This document shows, in pieces, positions 10,344 to 19,261 of a stretch of DNA of 64,000 nucleotides. The position numbers were made by a program, and so were the translations under genes. Location: positions 2,833,303 to 2,897,302 of the forward strand of contig ONZJ01000002.1 in assembly GCA_900313005.1 (NCBI GenBank). The letters run 5' to 3'. The number at the start of each line of letters is the position of its first letter. The first letter of the stretch is position 1. The notes under the pieces are model-generated. The model did no database searches. It was not told where the DNA came from and saw only the letters and a list, made by a program, of their open reading frames with translations. This DNA comes from Rhodobacteraceae bacterium EL129 (GTDB lineage Bacteria > Pseudomonadota > Alphaproteobacteria > Rhodobacterales > Rhodobacteraceae).

Positions 10344-10369
10344 TTGACAGATTTTTTCTCATGTGAAAA
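10344..10369 (+). promoter_or_regulatory. Candidate promoter with overlapping operator for the RpiR-type regulator
   Basis: TTGACA at 10344-10349 matches a -35 hexamer reading toward the amidohydrolase gene at 10394. Directly after it, 10354-10369 is the near-palindrome TTTTCTCATGTGAAAA, with one T/T mismatch in each half around a CATG centre. Its position between the presumed -35 and the start would let a bound protein block transcription. The -10 box is not clear. The assignment to the adjacent RpiR-type protein is inference from position. Confidence 0.4.
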
Positions 10370-10393
10370 GATTTTTCCAAACAGGGATGTCGA

Positions 10394-11161
10394 ATGCACC
10401 TTAACGAATCGAATGCGGCTGAAACACTCAATGCCGATGGCCGAGGGGCTGTCGTGCTTTTGTGTGAACATGCGTCGCATTTTATCCCTGGTGGACTGGA
10501 TGGCCTGGGACTGACCGAGGCAGAACAAATCAGCCATATCGGCTGGGACCCTGGGGCCGAGGCAATCTCTTTGATCTTATCACAGGCGCTTGATGCGCCC
10601 TACATCGCCGGGCGCACCTCGCGGCTGGTCTATGATTGCAATCGTCCCCCTGACAGCCCGGGCGCCATGCCTGTGCGGTCTGAGACCACTGACATTCCCG
10701 GGAACGCCACCCTGACTGATGCTGACCGTCAGGCTCGGGTCGAGGGGGTGTATCAACCGTTCTGCAATGCTGTTGATCGTTTGTTGCAAAAACGTGCGGC
10801 CGCTGGGCTGGCAACGGTTCTGGTGACGATTCACAGCTTCACACCTGTGTACTTTGGCAAACCCCGCGCCGTAGAGATCGGTGTTCTGCATGACGCCGAC
10901 ACCCGACTGGCCGACGCCATGCTGGCCCACTCGGCCCAGCTGAACCGCCAGGTGCAACGCAATGCCCCTTATGGCCCCCAGGATGGCGTAACCCATTCCT
11001 TGCAAATCCATGGGCTTGCACATGGCTTGGCCAATGTGATGATCGAAGTGCGGAATGATCTAATTACGGAAAAAATAGGCCAAGAAAAAATCGCCGCAGA
11101 GATCCTAAATCTTCTGCGTCCTGCTCTCTCTGATCTGGGATTGGAGGTGGCAAGTGCCTAG
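10394..11161 (+). CDS. N-formylglutamate amidohydrolase family protein
   Basis: 255 residues, matching the FGase family length. Recognisable family stretches are VVLLCEHASHFIP, RTSRLVYDCNRPP, VLVTIHSFTPVYFG and MIEVRNDLI. HutG-type enzymes hydrolyse N-formylglutamate to formate and glutamate. No other histidine-utilisation gene is near, so the true substrate may instead be another N-acyl or gamma-glutamyl amide made by the synthetase-like protein at 14258. The ATG at 10394 follows AGGGA by six bases. It overlaps the first TRAP gene by 8 bases, which ties it to the transporter operon. Confidence 0.85.
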   Translation: MHLNESNAAETLNADGRGAVVLLCEHASHFIPGGLDGLGLTEAEQISHIGWDPGAEAISLILSQALDAPYIAGRTSRLVYDCNRPPDSPGAMPVRSETTDIPGNATLTDADRQARVEGVYQPFCNAVDRLLQKRAAAGLATVLVTIHSFTPVYFGKPRAVEIGVLHDADTRLADAMLAHSAQLNRQVQRNAPYGPQDGVTHSLQIHGLAHGLANVMIEVRNDLITEKIGQEKIAAEILNLLRPALSDLGLEVASA

Positions 11162-11762
11162 AATTTTCCTCACCTACATCCGCAATATCGACCGCATGAA
11201 TCGCTTTATCGGGCGGTTTGCGATGTATCTAATTTTTGCGCTGGTGGGCGTGCTCTTGTGGTCGTCGATCTCAAAAACCTTCTTCAGCCCGTCGCTGTGG
11301 ACGCTGGAGACCGCACAATTCGTCATGGTGGCCTATTACGTTTTGGGCGGGCCTTATTCGATTCAGCTGGGCAGCAATGTGCGGATGGACCTGTTTTACG
11401 GAGACTGGACCCCAAGGCGCAAAGCCTGGTTTGACGGCTTTACGGTTTTGTTCTTGATGTTCTATCTCGCCGTTTTGCTCTGGGGCGGGATCAGTTCAAC
11501 TGCTTATTCTCTGGGCTATTTCGGCACGGAACCTTTCGTGTTCTTCAAAGACTTCACCGCCGCTTTCTTCTCGGGTGGATTTGAAGGCGCGGCTGAGAAA
11601 GTCGGCCATCTGGAGCGCAGCAATTCGGTCTGGCGTCCCGTGTTGTGGCCGGTGAAAACCATCATGTGTTTCGGCGTCTTCCTGATGCTGCTGCAATGCT
11701 TGTCTGAACTTCTCAAAGACATCGCCCGCATTCGCGGAGTGGAGACAGCCAATGTCGTATGA
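11154..11762 (+). CDS. TRAP transporter small permease (DctQ family)
   Basis: 202 residues with four hydrophobic membrane segments, typical of the DctQ subunit. The GTG start at 11154 has a good GGAGG at 11143-11147 and lies inside the end of the preceding gene. A cytoplasmic or periplasmic insert of about 45 residues sits between the third and fourth segments (around FFSGGFEGAAEKVGHLERS), longer than in minimal DctQ proteins. It forms the membrane part of a sodium-driven, binding-protein-dependent importer together with the next gene, which it overlaps by 11 bases. Confidence 0.9.
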   Translation: MPRIFLTYIRNIDRMNRFIGRFAMYLIFALVGVLLWSSISKTFFSPSLWTLETAQFVMVAYYVLGGPYSIQLGSNVRMDLFYGDWTPRRKAWFDGFTVLFLMFYLAVLLWGGISSTAYSLGYFGTEPFVFFKDFTAAFFSGGFEGAAEKVGHLERSNSVWRPVLWPVKTIMCFGVFLMLLQCLSELLKDIARIRGVETANVV

Positions 11763-13077
11763 GATGATCGCCCTCTTCATGTTTGCCTCCATGATGATGA
11801 TGCTTCTGACCGGGCAGCGCGTGTTTGGCGCGATTGGCTTTGTGGCTGTGGTGGCCGCCCTGCTGCTTTGGGGGGATCGGGGCGGGTTTGACATCGCCTT
11901 TGCTTCATCCATGAAGCTGATGAAATGGTATCCCCTTCTGACCCTGCCGATGTTCATTTTCATGGGTTATGTGCTGTCTGAAAGCCGGATTGCCGATGAT
12001 TTGTACAAGATGTTTCATGTCTGGATGGGCCCTGTTCGGGGCGGATTAGCAATTGGCACGATTGGCCTGATGGTATTGATTTCCGCGATGAATGGCCTGA
12101 GCGTTGCAGGCATGGCCATCGGAGCAACGATTGCCCTGCCTGAGTTGCTTAAGCGTGGATATGACAAGATCATGGTCACAGGCGTCATTCAGGCAGGGTC
12201 CAGTCTGGGCATCCTTGTACCGCCCTCGGTGGTGCTGGTGCTATACGCGATGATCGCGCGTCAACCGGTGGGGCAACTATGGCTGGCCGGGATTATTCCG
12301 GGGCTGATGATGGCCACCATGTTTATCATTTACATCTATGTGCGATGCAAATTGCAGCCGCATCTCGGACCACCCCTGCCGCCAGAAGAACGCAACATTC
12401 CCCTGCGCGAAAAGCTGGTATTGCTCCGGGCCGGGCTTCTGCCGCTGTTTATCTTCGCCGCAATGATGGTGCCCTTTGTGAAAGGTTGGACTTCTCTGGT
12501 CGAAAGCTCGGCCATCGGTGCCATGACCGCCTTTACTGCAGCCATTCTCAAGGGACGCATGTCTCGCGAGGTGTTTGAGGTGTCAGTACGCCAGACCCTT
12601 GCCATTTCCTGCATGTTTATGTGGATAATTCTAGCCGCCCTCGCCTTTGGCGCGGTATTTGACGGGCTTGGCGCGGTCAAAGCCATCGACAGCCTGTTTA
12701 CCGAGAAGATGGGCCTCAGCCCGATGATGATCCTGATCCTGATGCAATTGAGTTTCATCGTGATGGGTACGTTTTTGGATGACACCGCCATGCTGGTGAT
12801 CGTCGCACCGCTTTACGTGCCGCTGGTCGGCGCACTGGGGTTCGATTTGATCTGGTACGGCGTGCTTTACACGATCACCTGCCAGATCGCCTATATGACG
12901 CCGCCATTCGGCTATAATCTGTTTCTGATGCGCGCCATGGCCCCGCCCGAAATTTCGATCACTGACATTTACCGGTCGATTATCCCCTTCGTGCTGGTGA
13001 TGGCCTGTGCGCTGGCGTTGGTGATGATTTACCCGCAACTGGCCCTTTGGCTACCGGATTATGTCTACGGAAGATAA
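11752..13077 (+). CDS. TRAP transporter large permease (DctM family)
   Basis: 441 residues with about twelve hydrophobic segments, standard for DctM. Typical stretches are LPMFIFMGYVLSESRIADDL, MNGLSVAGMAIGATIALPEL, GSSLGILVPPSVVLVLYAM and LDDTAMLVIVAPLYVPL. The subunit carries the substrate across the inner membrane. The motif order is that of the mannitol/chloroaromatic-like large-subunit branch, which does not fix the substrate. It overlaps the small-permease gene and is followed after 65 bases by the binding-protein gene. Confidence 0.95.
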   Translation: MSYEMIALFMFASMMMMLLTGQRVFGAIGFVAVVAALLLWGDRGGFDIAFASSMKLMKWYPLLTLPMFIFMGYVLSESRIADDLYKMFHVWMGPVRGGLAIGTIGLMVLISAMNGLSVAGMAIGATIALPELLKRGYDKIMVTGVIQAGSSLGILVPPSVVLVLYAMIARQPVGQLWLAGIIPGLMMATMFIIYIYVRCKLQPHLGPPLPPEERNIPLREKLVLLRAGLLPLFIFAAMMVPFVKGWTSLVESSAIGAMTAFTAAILKGRMSREVFEVSVRQTLAISCMFMWIILAALAFGAVFDGLGAVKAIDSLFTEKMGLSPMMILILMQLSFIVMGTFLDDTAMLVIVAPLYVPLVGALGFDLIWYGVLYTITCQIAYMTPPFGYNLFLMRAMAPPEISITDIYRSIIPFVLVMACALALVMIYPQLALWLPDYVYGR

Positions 13078-13142
13078 CAATATTTTGAGAACTCCGCCCG
13101 AACGGAGCAAGCATTTGTCGAGCAACAACAAGGAGAGAAGCT

Positions 13143-14174
13143 ATGACCACAAGACGTAAGTTTTTAACAACCGCAGGGATCGGTGCCGCCGCAACGATGG
13201 CCTCACCTGCCATTGTCAAGGCGCAAGCCCCGATCAAGTGGCGTTTCCAAACCTATGCTGGTGCCGCCCTAGGCGAACACGTGACCAAGCCGATGATTGA
13301 CTATGTGAACAATGCCGCCAATGGCGAGATGGAGATCGAGTTGTTCTATGCCGATCAGATCGTCCCCACCGGAGAGCTGTTCCAGGCCCTGCAACGTGGC
13401 ACGATTGATGCGGTACATTCGGATGACGATTCAATGGCGTCTCCGACACCCTTGCGCCAATTTGGCGGGTACTTCCCCTTTGCCACCAAGCACATTCTGG
13501 ACGTGCCGGTGCTCTTCAACCAATACGGCCTCGCCGATATCTGGTCAGCTGAGTACGAGAAGGTTGGCGTCAAATGGCTGTCGGCTGCGGGGCAAGATCC
13601 CTGCAACTTCAACACCAAGAAAGAGATCAAGTCAGTTGCCGATCTGGATGGTCTGAAGCTTTACAGCTTCCCCACGGCGGGACGGTTCTTGTCTAAGTTT
13701 GGTGTCGTTCCGGTGAACATCCCTTACGAGGATGCCGAAGTGGCGGTGCAAACCGGCGAGCTCGATGGCATGGCTTGGTCGGGCATCACCGAGGATTACA
13801 CCGTGGGCTGGGCAGAAGTGACAGATTACTTCCTGACCAACAACATCTCGGGCGCATGGATCGGATCATGGTTCGTGAACCAGCAGCGCTGGGCTGATCT
13901 GCCAGAGCATCTGAAGCAGCTGGTGATGGCGGCGACAGAGGCTGGTCACACATACCGGAACCAATGGTACTGGGGTGGTGAAGCTGCATTGCGCGCGAAT
14001 GGCGACAAACTGCAACTGCGTACTGTGCCCGCTGAGGAGTGGGCCGAAGTGGAAAATGCGGCCAAGGACTTCTGGGCCGAAATCGAGCAAGAAGGCGAGA
14101 TCGAAGCCAAGATCATCAGCATCTTCCGCGAGTACAACGAAGTGATCAATCAGGCGGGACCTCCCTACACCTGA
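13143..14174 (+). CDS. TRAP transporter substrate-binding protein (DctP family)
   Basis: 343 residues. The N-terminus MTTRRKFLTTAGIGAAATMA is a twin-arginine export signal, cleaved after SPAIVKA, so the folded protein is delivered to the periplasm. The DctP fold is evident from KWRFQTYAGAALGEHVTKPM, the LFQALQRGTIDAVHSDDDSM helix, and AEVAVQTGELDGMAWSG. The canonical Arg-containing ligand contact could not be assigned with certainty. Its ligand is probably the amine or amide metabolised by the genes downstream. An AAGGAGAGAA ribosome-binding site precedes the ATG. A terminator-like hairpin follows. Confidence 0.93.
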   Translation: MTTRRKFLTTAGIGAAATMASPAIVKAQAPIKWRFQTYAGAALGEHVTKPMIDYVNNAANGEMEIELFYADQIVPTGELFQALQRGTIDAVHSDDDSMASPTPLRQFGGYFPFATKHILDVPVLFNQYGLADIWSAEYEKVGVKWLSAAGQDPCNFNTKKEIKSVADLDGLKLYSFPTAGRFLSKFGVVPVNIPYEDAEVAVQTGELDGMAWSGITEDYTVGWAEVTDYFLTNNISGAWIGSWFVNQQRWADLPEHLKQLVMAATEAGHTYRNQWYWGGEAALRANGDKLQLRTVPAEEWAEVENAAKDFWAEIEQEGEIEAKIISIFREYNEVINQAGPPYT

Positions 14175-14187
14175 TAATGTGCTGAAC

Positions 14188-14215
14188 TGCCCTCCGGTTT
14201 CAGGATCGGGGGGCA
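14188..14215 (+). terminator. Hairpin after the TRAP genes
   Basis: TGCCCTCCG (14188-14196) pairs with CGGGGGGCA (14207-14215) with one U-G pair and a ten-base loop, followed by a TCCTCTTTC run. It lies between the binding-protein stop and the synthetase-like gene, so it may reduce rather than stop read-through into the enzymes downstream. Confidence 0.45.
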
Positions 14216-14257
14216 TCCTCTTTCACCTAAATACGCCCATATGAAACGGACCGTGCC

Positions 14258-15613
14258 ATGACTATCAGCTTTGACACTCTGCAGGAAAAAACCATCAACG
14301 GCGAAATCGACACCGTCCTTGTTTGCATCGTGGACATGCAAGGCCGCCTGATGGGCAAACGCTTTCACGCCGGGCATTTTGTAAACGGTGCTTACGCCGA
14401 AACCCATTGCTGCAACTACCTGCTGGCCACCGATCTGGAGATGGCGACGCCTGATGGCTATGCCTCGACCAGCTGGGAATCTGGGTACGGCGACTATGTA
14501 ATGAAGCCCGACCTGAGCACGCTGCGTATGGTGCCCTGGCTGGAAGGCACTGCCATGGTAATGTGTGACGTGTTGGATCACCACACGCACAAAGATGTCC
14601 CCCATTCCCCGCGCGCGATGCTCAAAAAGCAGTTGAAGCGGCTTGAGGCCATGGGCTTTGACGCAATGATGGCGACCGAGCTGGAGTTTTTCCTTTTTGA
14701 GCAGAGCTTTGATGAGATCCGCAAGAACGGCTTTCGGGATTTGCAGCCCATCTCGGGCTACAACGAAGATTACGCCATCCTTCAAACCACGAAGGAAGAG
14801 CATGTGATGCGGCCCATCCGGAACCATTTGTGGAACGCAGGTATTCCCGTTGAAAACTCCAAGGGTGAGGCCGAGGCCGGGCAAGAAGAGTTGAACATCA
14901 AATACGCCTCTGCCCTGAACACCGCTGATTATCATACGATCGCCAAGAATGCGGTGAAAGAGATCGCTTTTCAACATGGGCACGCAGCCTCGTTTATTCC
15001 AAAGTGGCATCATGACCGGGTGGGATCGTCAAGCCATGTGCATCAGTCGCTTTGGAAAGATGGAAAGCCTGCGTTTTATGATGCGGATGACAGTTTGGGC
15101 ATGTCACAATTGATGAAGCACTACATGGCCGGTTTGCTGAAGTATGCGCCTGACTACATGTATTTTCTGGCCCCCTACATCAACAGCTACAAGCGGTTTC
15201 AGAAGGGCAGCTTTGCCCCGACTCGTATCATCTGGTCCGTCGACAACCGCACTGCCGGGTTCCGTCTGTGTGGCGATGGGACCAAAGCCGTGCGGGTGGA
15301 ATGCCGTGTCGGCGGATCGGATCTGAACCCCTATCTGGCCATGGCTGCGCAACTGGCCGCAGGCATTTCCGGGATCGAGGAAAAGCTAGAACTGGATGCG
15401 CCCTTCAAAGGTGACGTCTACAGTGCTCAGACCGGAATGATGCCGGAAAATCTGCGCGATGCGATGACATCTCTGAAAGGCTCAAAAATGCTGCGTGCGG
15501 CCATGGGGGACGATGTGGTGGACCACTATACCCGTGCCGCTGAGGTTGAGATTGAGGATTTCGACCGCGTGGTGACGGATTACGAAATCGCGCGTGGGTT
15601 TGAGCGGGCATAA
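14258..15613 (+). CDS. Glutamine synthetase family ligase, probable gamma-glutamyl-amine synthetase
   Basis: 451 residues with the GS catalytic fold. Metal-binding glutamates sit in ATELEFFLFEQ and GEAEAGQEELNIKY. The GS His lies in GSSSHVHQSLWKDG. The phosphate/glutamate arginines fall in NRTAGFRLCGDG and VRVECRVGGSDLNPYLAMAA. There is no adenylylation-loop tyrosine signature of housekeeping GlnA. The N-terminal beta-grasp part is divergent. This branch includes PuuA- and IpuC-like enzymes that join glutamate to an amine using ATP. Context (amine-type TRAP importer, aldehyde and alcohol dehydrogenases, FGase-like amidohydrolase) favours that role over nitrogen assimilation. The amine itself is unknown. 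Confidence 0.82.
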   Translation: MTISFDTLQEKTINGEIDTVLVCIVDMQGRLMGKRFHAGHFVNGAYAETHCCNYLLATDLEMATPDGYASTSWESGYGDYVMKPDLSTLRMVPWLEGTAMVMCDVLDHHTHKDVPHSPRAMLKKQLKRLEAMGFDAMMATELEFFLFEQSFDEIRKNGFRDLQPISGYNEDYAILQTTKEEHVMRPIRNHLWNAGIPVENSKGEAEAGQEELNIKYASALNTADYHTIAKNAVKEIAFQHGHAASFIPKWHHDRVGSSSHVHQSLWKDGKPAFYDADDSLGMSQLMKHYMAGLLKYAPDYMYFLAPYINSYKRFQKGSFAPTRIIWSVDNRTAGFRLCGDGTKAVRVECRVGGSDLNPYLAMAAQLAAGISGIEEKLELDAPFKGDVYSAQTGMMPENLRDAMTSLKGSKMLRAAMGDDVVDHYTRAAEVEIEDFDRVVTDYEIARGFERA

Positions 15614-15675
15614 CAGATGTCATGCGAGGCACGCGTGAGTATTCTTGCAAAGAACAAGCACGGGAATGATGTGAT

Positions 15676-17058
15676 ATGGGACAAGTTCTGAAATGCATTT
15701 CACCGATTGACGGATCGGTGTTTGCCGAGCGCGAGGTGTTGTCAGCAGAGGCCGCGCGCGACGTGGCCGACAAGGCGCGAACCGCGCAGAAGGCTTGGGG
15801 CACGCGGCCTCTGGCCGAACGGATTGCATTGGTTCAGGCGGGTGTGGCTGCCGTCGGGGCGATGAACGACGAAGTCGTGCCCGAGCTGGCGCATATGATG
15901 GGCCGACCCGTACGCTATGGTGGCGAGTTTGGTGGCTTTGACGAGCGCGCGAGCCATATGGCGGCAATTGCAGAAGAGGCTTTGGCAGATATCGAGGTCG
16001 GCGAGGATGCCACCTTTAAGCGCTATATCAAGCGCATCCCGCATGGGGTGGTGTTTGTGGTCGCCCCTTGGAACTATCCTTACATGACCGCAATCAACAC
16101 CGTGGCCCCTGCCCTCATTGCGGGAAACACGGTGGTGTTGAAACATGCCACGCAGACCTTGCTGGTGGGTGAGCGGATGGCGAAAGCGTTCCACAATGCG
16201 GGCATTCCCGAGGACGTCTTTCAGAATGTGTTTCTGGATCACGATACAACCTCGGTGCTGATCGCGGGTCGTGCCTTTGATTTCGTAAATTTCACCGGCT
16301 CGGTCGGGGGCGGCAAGGCGATGGAACGCGCTGCGGCTGGGACGTTTACGGGTGTTGGAACGGAACTTGGCGGTAAGGATCCGGGCTATGTCATGGAAGA
16401 CGCCGATCTGGATGCTGCCGTAGACACGCTGATTGACGGCGCGATGTTTAATTCGGGGCAATGTTGCTGCGGGATTGAGCGGATTTACGTGGCAGAGAGC
16501 CTCTTCGACAGCTTTGTCGAGAAGGCCGTGGCGATTGTAAAAGGCTACCAGCTGGGCAATCCGCTGGACCCGGAAACCACACTTGGCCCCATGGCAAATG
16601 TGCGGTTCGCTGACGAAGTGCGCGCGCAGATTTCCGAGGCTTTGGCCGATGGGGCCAATGCCCATATCGAGACCTTTGCAGAGGATGATGGCGGGGCTTA
16701 TCTGACGCCACAAATTCTGACGAATGTGACCCATGATATGCGGGTGATGCGCGATGAAAGCTTTGGTCCTGTTGTGGGGATCATGCCCGTCAAAGATGAC
16801 ACTGAGGCCGTGGCCCTGATGAACGACAGCCCCTTTGGCCTGACCGCCAGCCTCTGGACCGCCGATCTGGACCGCGCGGCGGCTGTCGGGGATCGCATTG
16901 AAACCGGCACCGTCTTTATGAATCGCGCCGATTATCTGGATCCGGGCCTGTGCTGGACCGGCTGCAAAGACACCGGACGCGGCGGCGGCCTGTCGGTCAT
17001 CGGCTATCACAACCTGACACGTCCTAAATCCTACCATATGAAAAAGGTGACATCATGA
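15676..17058 (+). CDS. NAD(P)-dependent aldehyde dehydrogenase
   Basis: 460 residues of the aldehyde dehydrogenase superfamily, slightly shorter than the usual 480-500. The catalytic Glu is in GVGTELGGKDPGYV and the nucleophilic Cys in MFNSGQCCCGIERIYV. The cofactor-fold stretch VVAPWNYPYMTAINTVAPAL is clear. It resembles the medium-chain, succinate-semialdehyde-like group. It probably oxidises the aldehyde produced by the iron alcohol dehydrogenase whose start overlaps its stop (ATGA). Ribosome-binding sequence upstream is weak (GGGAATGAT). Confidence 0.92.
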   Translation: MGQVLKCISPIDGSVFAEREVLSAEAARDVADKARTAQKAWGTRPLAERIALVQAGVAAVGAMNDEVVPELAHMMGRPVRYGGEFGGFDERASHMAAIAEEALADIEVGEDATFKRYIKRIPHGVVFVVAPWNYPYMTAINTVAPALIAGNTVVLKHATQTLLVGERMAKAFHNAGIPEDVFQNVFLDHDTTSVLIAGRAFDFVNFTGSVGGGKAMERAAAGTFTGVGTELGGKDPGYVMEDADLDAAVDTLIDGAMFNSGQCCCGIERIYVAESLFDSFVEKAVAIVKGYQLGNPLDPETTLGPMANVRFADEVRAQISEALADGANAHIETFAEDDGGAYLTPQILTNVTHDMRVMRDESFGPVVGIMPVKDDTEAVALMNDSPFGLTASLWTADLDRAAAVGDRIETGTVFMNRADYLDPGLCWTGCKDTGRGGGLSVIGYHNLTRPKSYHMKKVTS

Positions 17059-18200
17059 GCTTGACCGGAAACTGGTCCTACCCAACCGCGATGAAATTCG
17101 GCGCAGGCCGGATTGCTGAACTGCCCGATGCCTGTGCGCAAGCCGGGATCAAACGCCCCCTACTGGTGACCGACAAAGGGCTGGCTGATCTGCCAGTCAC
17201 GCAGGCGTCCTTGGACATCATGGGCGCCGCCGGGTTGGGCCGGGCGATGTTTTCCGAGGTCGATCCCAACCCGAACGAGAAAAACCTAGAGGCCGGGGTT
17301 GCCGCTTACAAGGTCGGAGACCATGACGGAGTGATTGCCTTTGGCGGCGGCTCGGGGCTGGATCTGGGCAAAATGGTTGCCTTTATGGCCGGTCAAACCC
17401 GACCCGTTTGGGATTTTGAAGACATTGGCGATTGGTGGACACGCGCCGATGCCGATGCCATCGCACCGATTATTGCGGTACCGACCACGGCGGGGACTGG
17501 CTCGGAAGTGGGGCGGGCCAGCGTGATCACCGACAGTGTCAGCCATGTGAAAAAGATCATCTTTCATCCCAAAGTGCTGCCAGCGGTGGTGATCTGTGAT
17601 CCGGAGCTGACCGTGGGCATGCCCAAGTTCATCACCGCAGGCACGGGCCTTGATGCGTTTGCCCATTGTGTCGAGGCGTACTCCAGCCCGCATTACCATC
17701 CGATGTCTCAGGGCATTGCGCTGGAAGGCATGCGTCTGGTGGTGGAAAATCTGCCCCGTGCCTATGCCGATGGCACGGATATCGAGGCACGGGCCAATAT
17801 GATGTCTGCGGCTGCTATGGGGGCAACTGCGTTCCAGAAAGGGCTGGGAGCCATTCACGCCATGAGCCACCCGATAGGCGCGCATTTCAACACCCACCAC
17901 GGCACGACGAATGCGGTATGTATGCCAGCAGTGCTGGAGCTCAACGCCTCGGCCATTGCAGACCGGTTTAACAAGGCCGCGTCCTACTTCGGTGTGGAGG
18001 GCGGATTCGACGGGTTCAAAACCTTCGTGCAGGAATTCAACGATTCCTTGGGCATTCCGCGCAAGCTGTCCGAGATGGGCGTGACCGAAGCCAGCATTCC
18101 TGATCTGGTGAAGGGTGCCATCATCGACCCCAGTTGTGGCGGCAATCCGATTGAGCTGACCGAGGCAAATCTGGATGAACTATTCCGGGCGGCTCTCTGA
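17055..18200 (+). CDS. Iron-containing (group III) alcohol dehydrogenase
   Basis: 381 residues. The metal site is recognisable in GLDAFAHCVEAYSSPHYHPMSQ (first His), AIHAMSHPIGAHFNTHHG (second and third His), with the family Asp upstream. The GGGSGLDLGK motif binds the nucleotide. Group III enzymes interconvert alcohols and aldehydes; here it is translationally coupled to the aldehyde dehydrogenase, so alcohol to aldehyde to acid is the likely direction. It ends the forward catabolic block and is followed by a strong hairpin. Confidence 0.93.
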   Translation: MSLTGNWSYPTAMKFGAGRIAELPDACAQAGIKRPLLVTDKGLADLPVTQASLDIMGAAGLGRAMFSEVDPNPNEKNLEAGVAAYKVGDHDGVIAFGGGSGLDLGKMVAFMAGQTRPVWDFEDIGDWWTRADADAIAPIIAVPTTAGTGSEVGRASVITDSVSHVKKIIFHPKVLPAVVICDPELTVGMPKFITAGTGLDAFAHCVEAYSSPHYHPMSQGIALEGMRLVVENLPRAYADGTDIEARANMMSAAAMGATAFQKGLGAIHAMSHPIGAHFNTHHGTTNAVCMPAVLELNASAIADRFNKAASYFGVEGGFDGFKTFVQEFNDSLGIPRKLSEMGVTEASIPDLVKGAIIDPSCGGNPIELTEANLDELFRAAL

Positions 18201-18560
18201 GCAAAACTGATCTGGCATATTCAGGCGGGTTTTTTGGAAAAACCTGCCTGAATGGCGACTATGCGGGACGAAGCGAGCATTCGCTGCGTTTGCGCCAAGG
18301 TCCGCTTTCGTCAGAAACCGGTGTCATCCAGTAGGCCGCAGCAAGCAATTCCTTCATAATTCCTTGGAACGACACAAACACTAACTCTATGTTCGCAATT
18401 TCCAGACGATTACAATGAGCTAGAAACCCTCACTTATCAAATCACCTTCAAAAGCTCCATTAAAGCAGACGCCAGCCAGAGCCTCGAATGTCGTATATAG
18501 GACTTTGATCGCCTCTTTTGCGTGCAAGGTTGTCCACGCCACCAGCTCTTGGACGGTCTT
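18201..18560. other. 360-base gap without a gene
   Basis: Contains the hairpin at 18221-18251 and no reading frame I would support on either strand. The stretch around 18260-18330 (GACGAAGCGAGCATTCGCT and following) resembles a dispersed non-coding sequence I recall from other Roseobacter intergenic regions; I cannot verify this here. The rest separates two convergent operons and looks like unselected spacer. Confidence 0.5.
18221..18251. terminator. Strong hairpin between convergent operons
   Basis: TCAGGCGGGTTTTT (18221-18234) pairs with AAAAACCTGCCTGA (18238-18251) across a three-base loop, with a single G-U pair. The T-run is inside the stem rather than after it, so the element could work from either strand. 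It lies 20 bases after the alcohol dehydrogenase stop. Confidence 0.6.
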
Positions 18561-19193
18561 TCACTGAAACAGTTTTTTTAGCTTGTCGGTGTAGTATCCT
18601 ATGGCGTCTTGCATAGCTCTTTGAGCTGCGTCAGGGTCATTCGCCATAAATGCACTAATCATTGAATCGATTTCGGCAATCTGAGCTGCCGCCAACTCGG
18701 CATGGCCGTCTTTTTCGGGGATACTTTGCCATACCCGCACCGAAACATTGAAGAGCAGTTCTGACATTTCAAAAAGCGTTTTGTTGCTGGCCGCGTTTCC
18801 AAGCACAGCGCGGTACTCCCGCGAAATGGCGTTCAAGTCATCCTGTGTTCCTGTCTCGACCAATGCTTGGCATCTGCGTTTAATCGCCTCAAGCTCTTGG
18901 GTCTGGGCTGGGGTGGCGCGCTCGGCAGCACGGCGGCCCAGCTCACCTTCGAGAACATAGCGCACCTGATAGGCTTCTTTCACCGCGTTCAATTCGGCAG
19001 TGGTCACCATGGCACCCGCGCGTGGGATGATCGTAACCAGCTTTTCCCATTCAAGCCGGGCCAGCGTTTCACGGATCGGCGTTCGACTGACGTTTAACTC
19101 GGTGGCCAACTCTTTCTCGTTGATGAACTCACCGGATTCGTAGGCGCCTGAAAGGATGCGGTCCTTGATAATGGCATAGACTTCTTTTCCCAT
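18561..19193 (-). CDS. GntR-family regulator with FCD domain
   Basis: 210 residues. A winged helix occupies residues 1-70 (DRILSGAYESGEFINEKELA, NVSRTPIRETLARLEWE), with the conserved 'SRTPIREAL'-type recognition helix. A C-terminal FCD helical domain follows (GELGRRAAERATPAQTQELE, DAQRAMQDAIGYYTDKLKKL). FadR-subfamily proteins bind carboxylic acid ligands through a metal in the FCD domain. It is the last gene of the 23861-18561 operon, so it most likely autoregulates it; a candidate palindrome lies upstream of the first gene. Confidence 0.9.
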   Translation of the reverse strand: MGKEVYAIIKDRILSGAYESGEFINEKELATELNVSRTPIRETLARLEWEKLVTIIPRAGAMVTTAELNAVKEAYQVRYVLEGELGRRAAERATPAQTQELEAIKRRCQALVETGTQDDLNAISREYRAVLGNAASNKTLFEMSELLFNVSVRVWQSIPEKDGHAELAAAQIAEIDSMISAFMANDPDAAQRAMQDAIGYYTDKLKKLFQ

Positions 19194-19261
19194 GTGGTCC
19201 TCTTACTGCGCGATCTAGGTTGGACATGTTTGGGCGCATCCATAGCAAGCGCAAACAGGCA

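Noticed and set aside
13143..13220. Twin-arginine signal considered a sign of a cofactor-containing enzyme
   Set aside because: The mature protein is a DctP-type binding protein, and several TRAP binding proteins use Tat export.
15742..17037. Long open frame opposite the aldehyde dehydrogenase
   Set aside because: It lies wholly antisense to a gene with clear catalytic motifs, has no recognisable domain, and such frames are common at this GC content.
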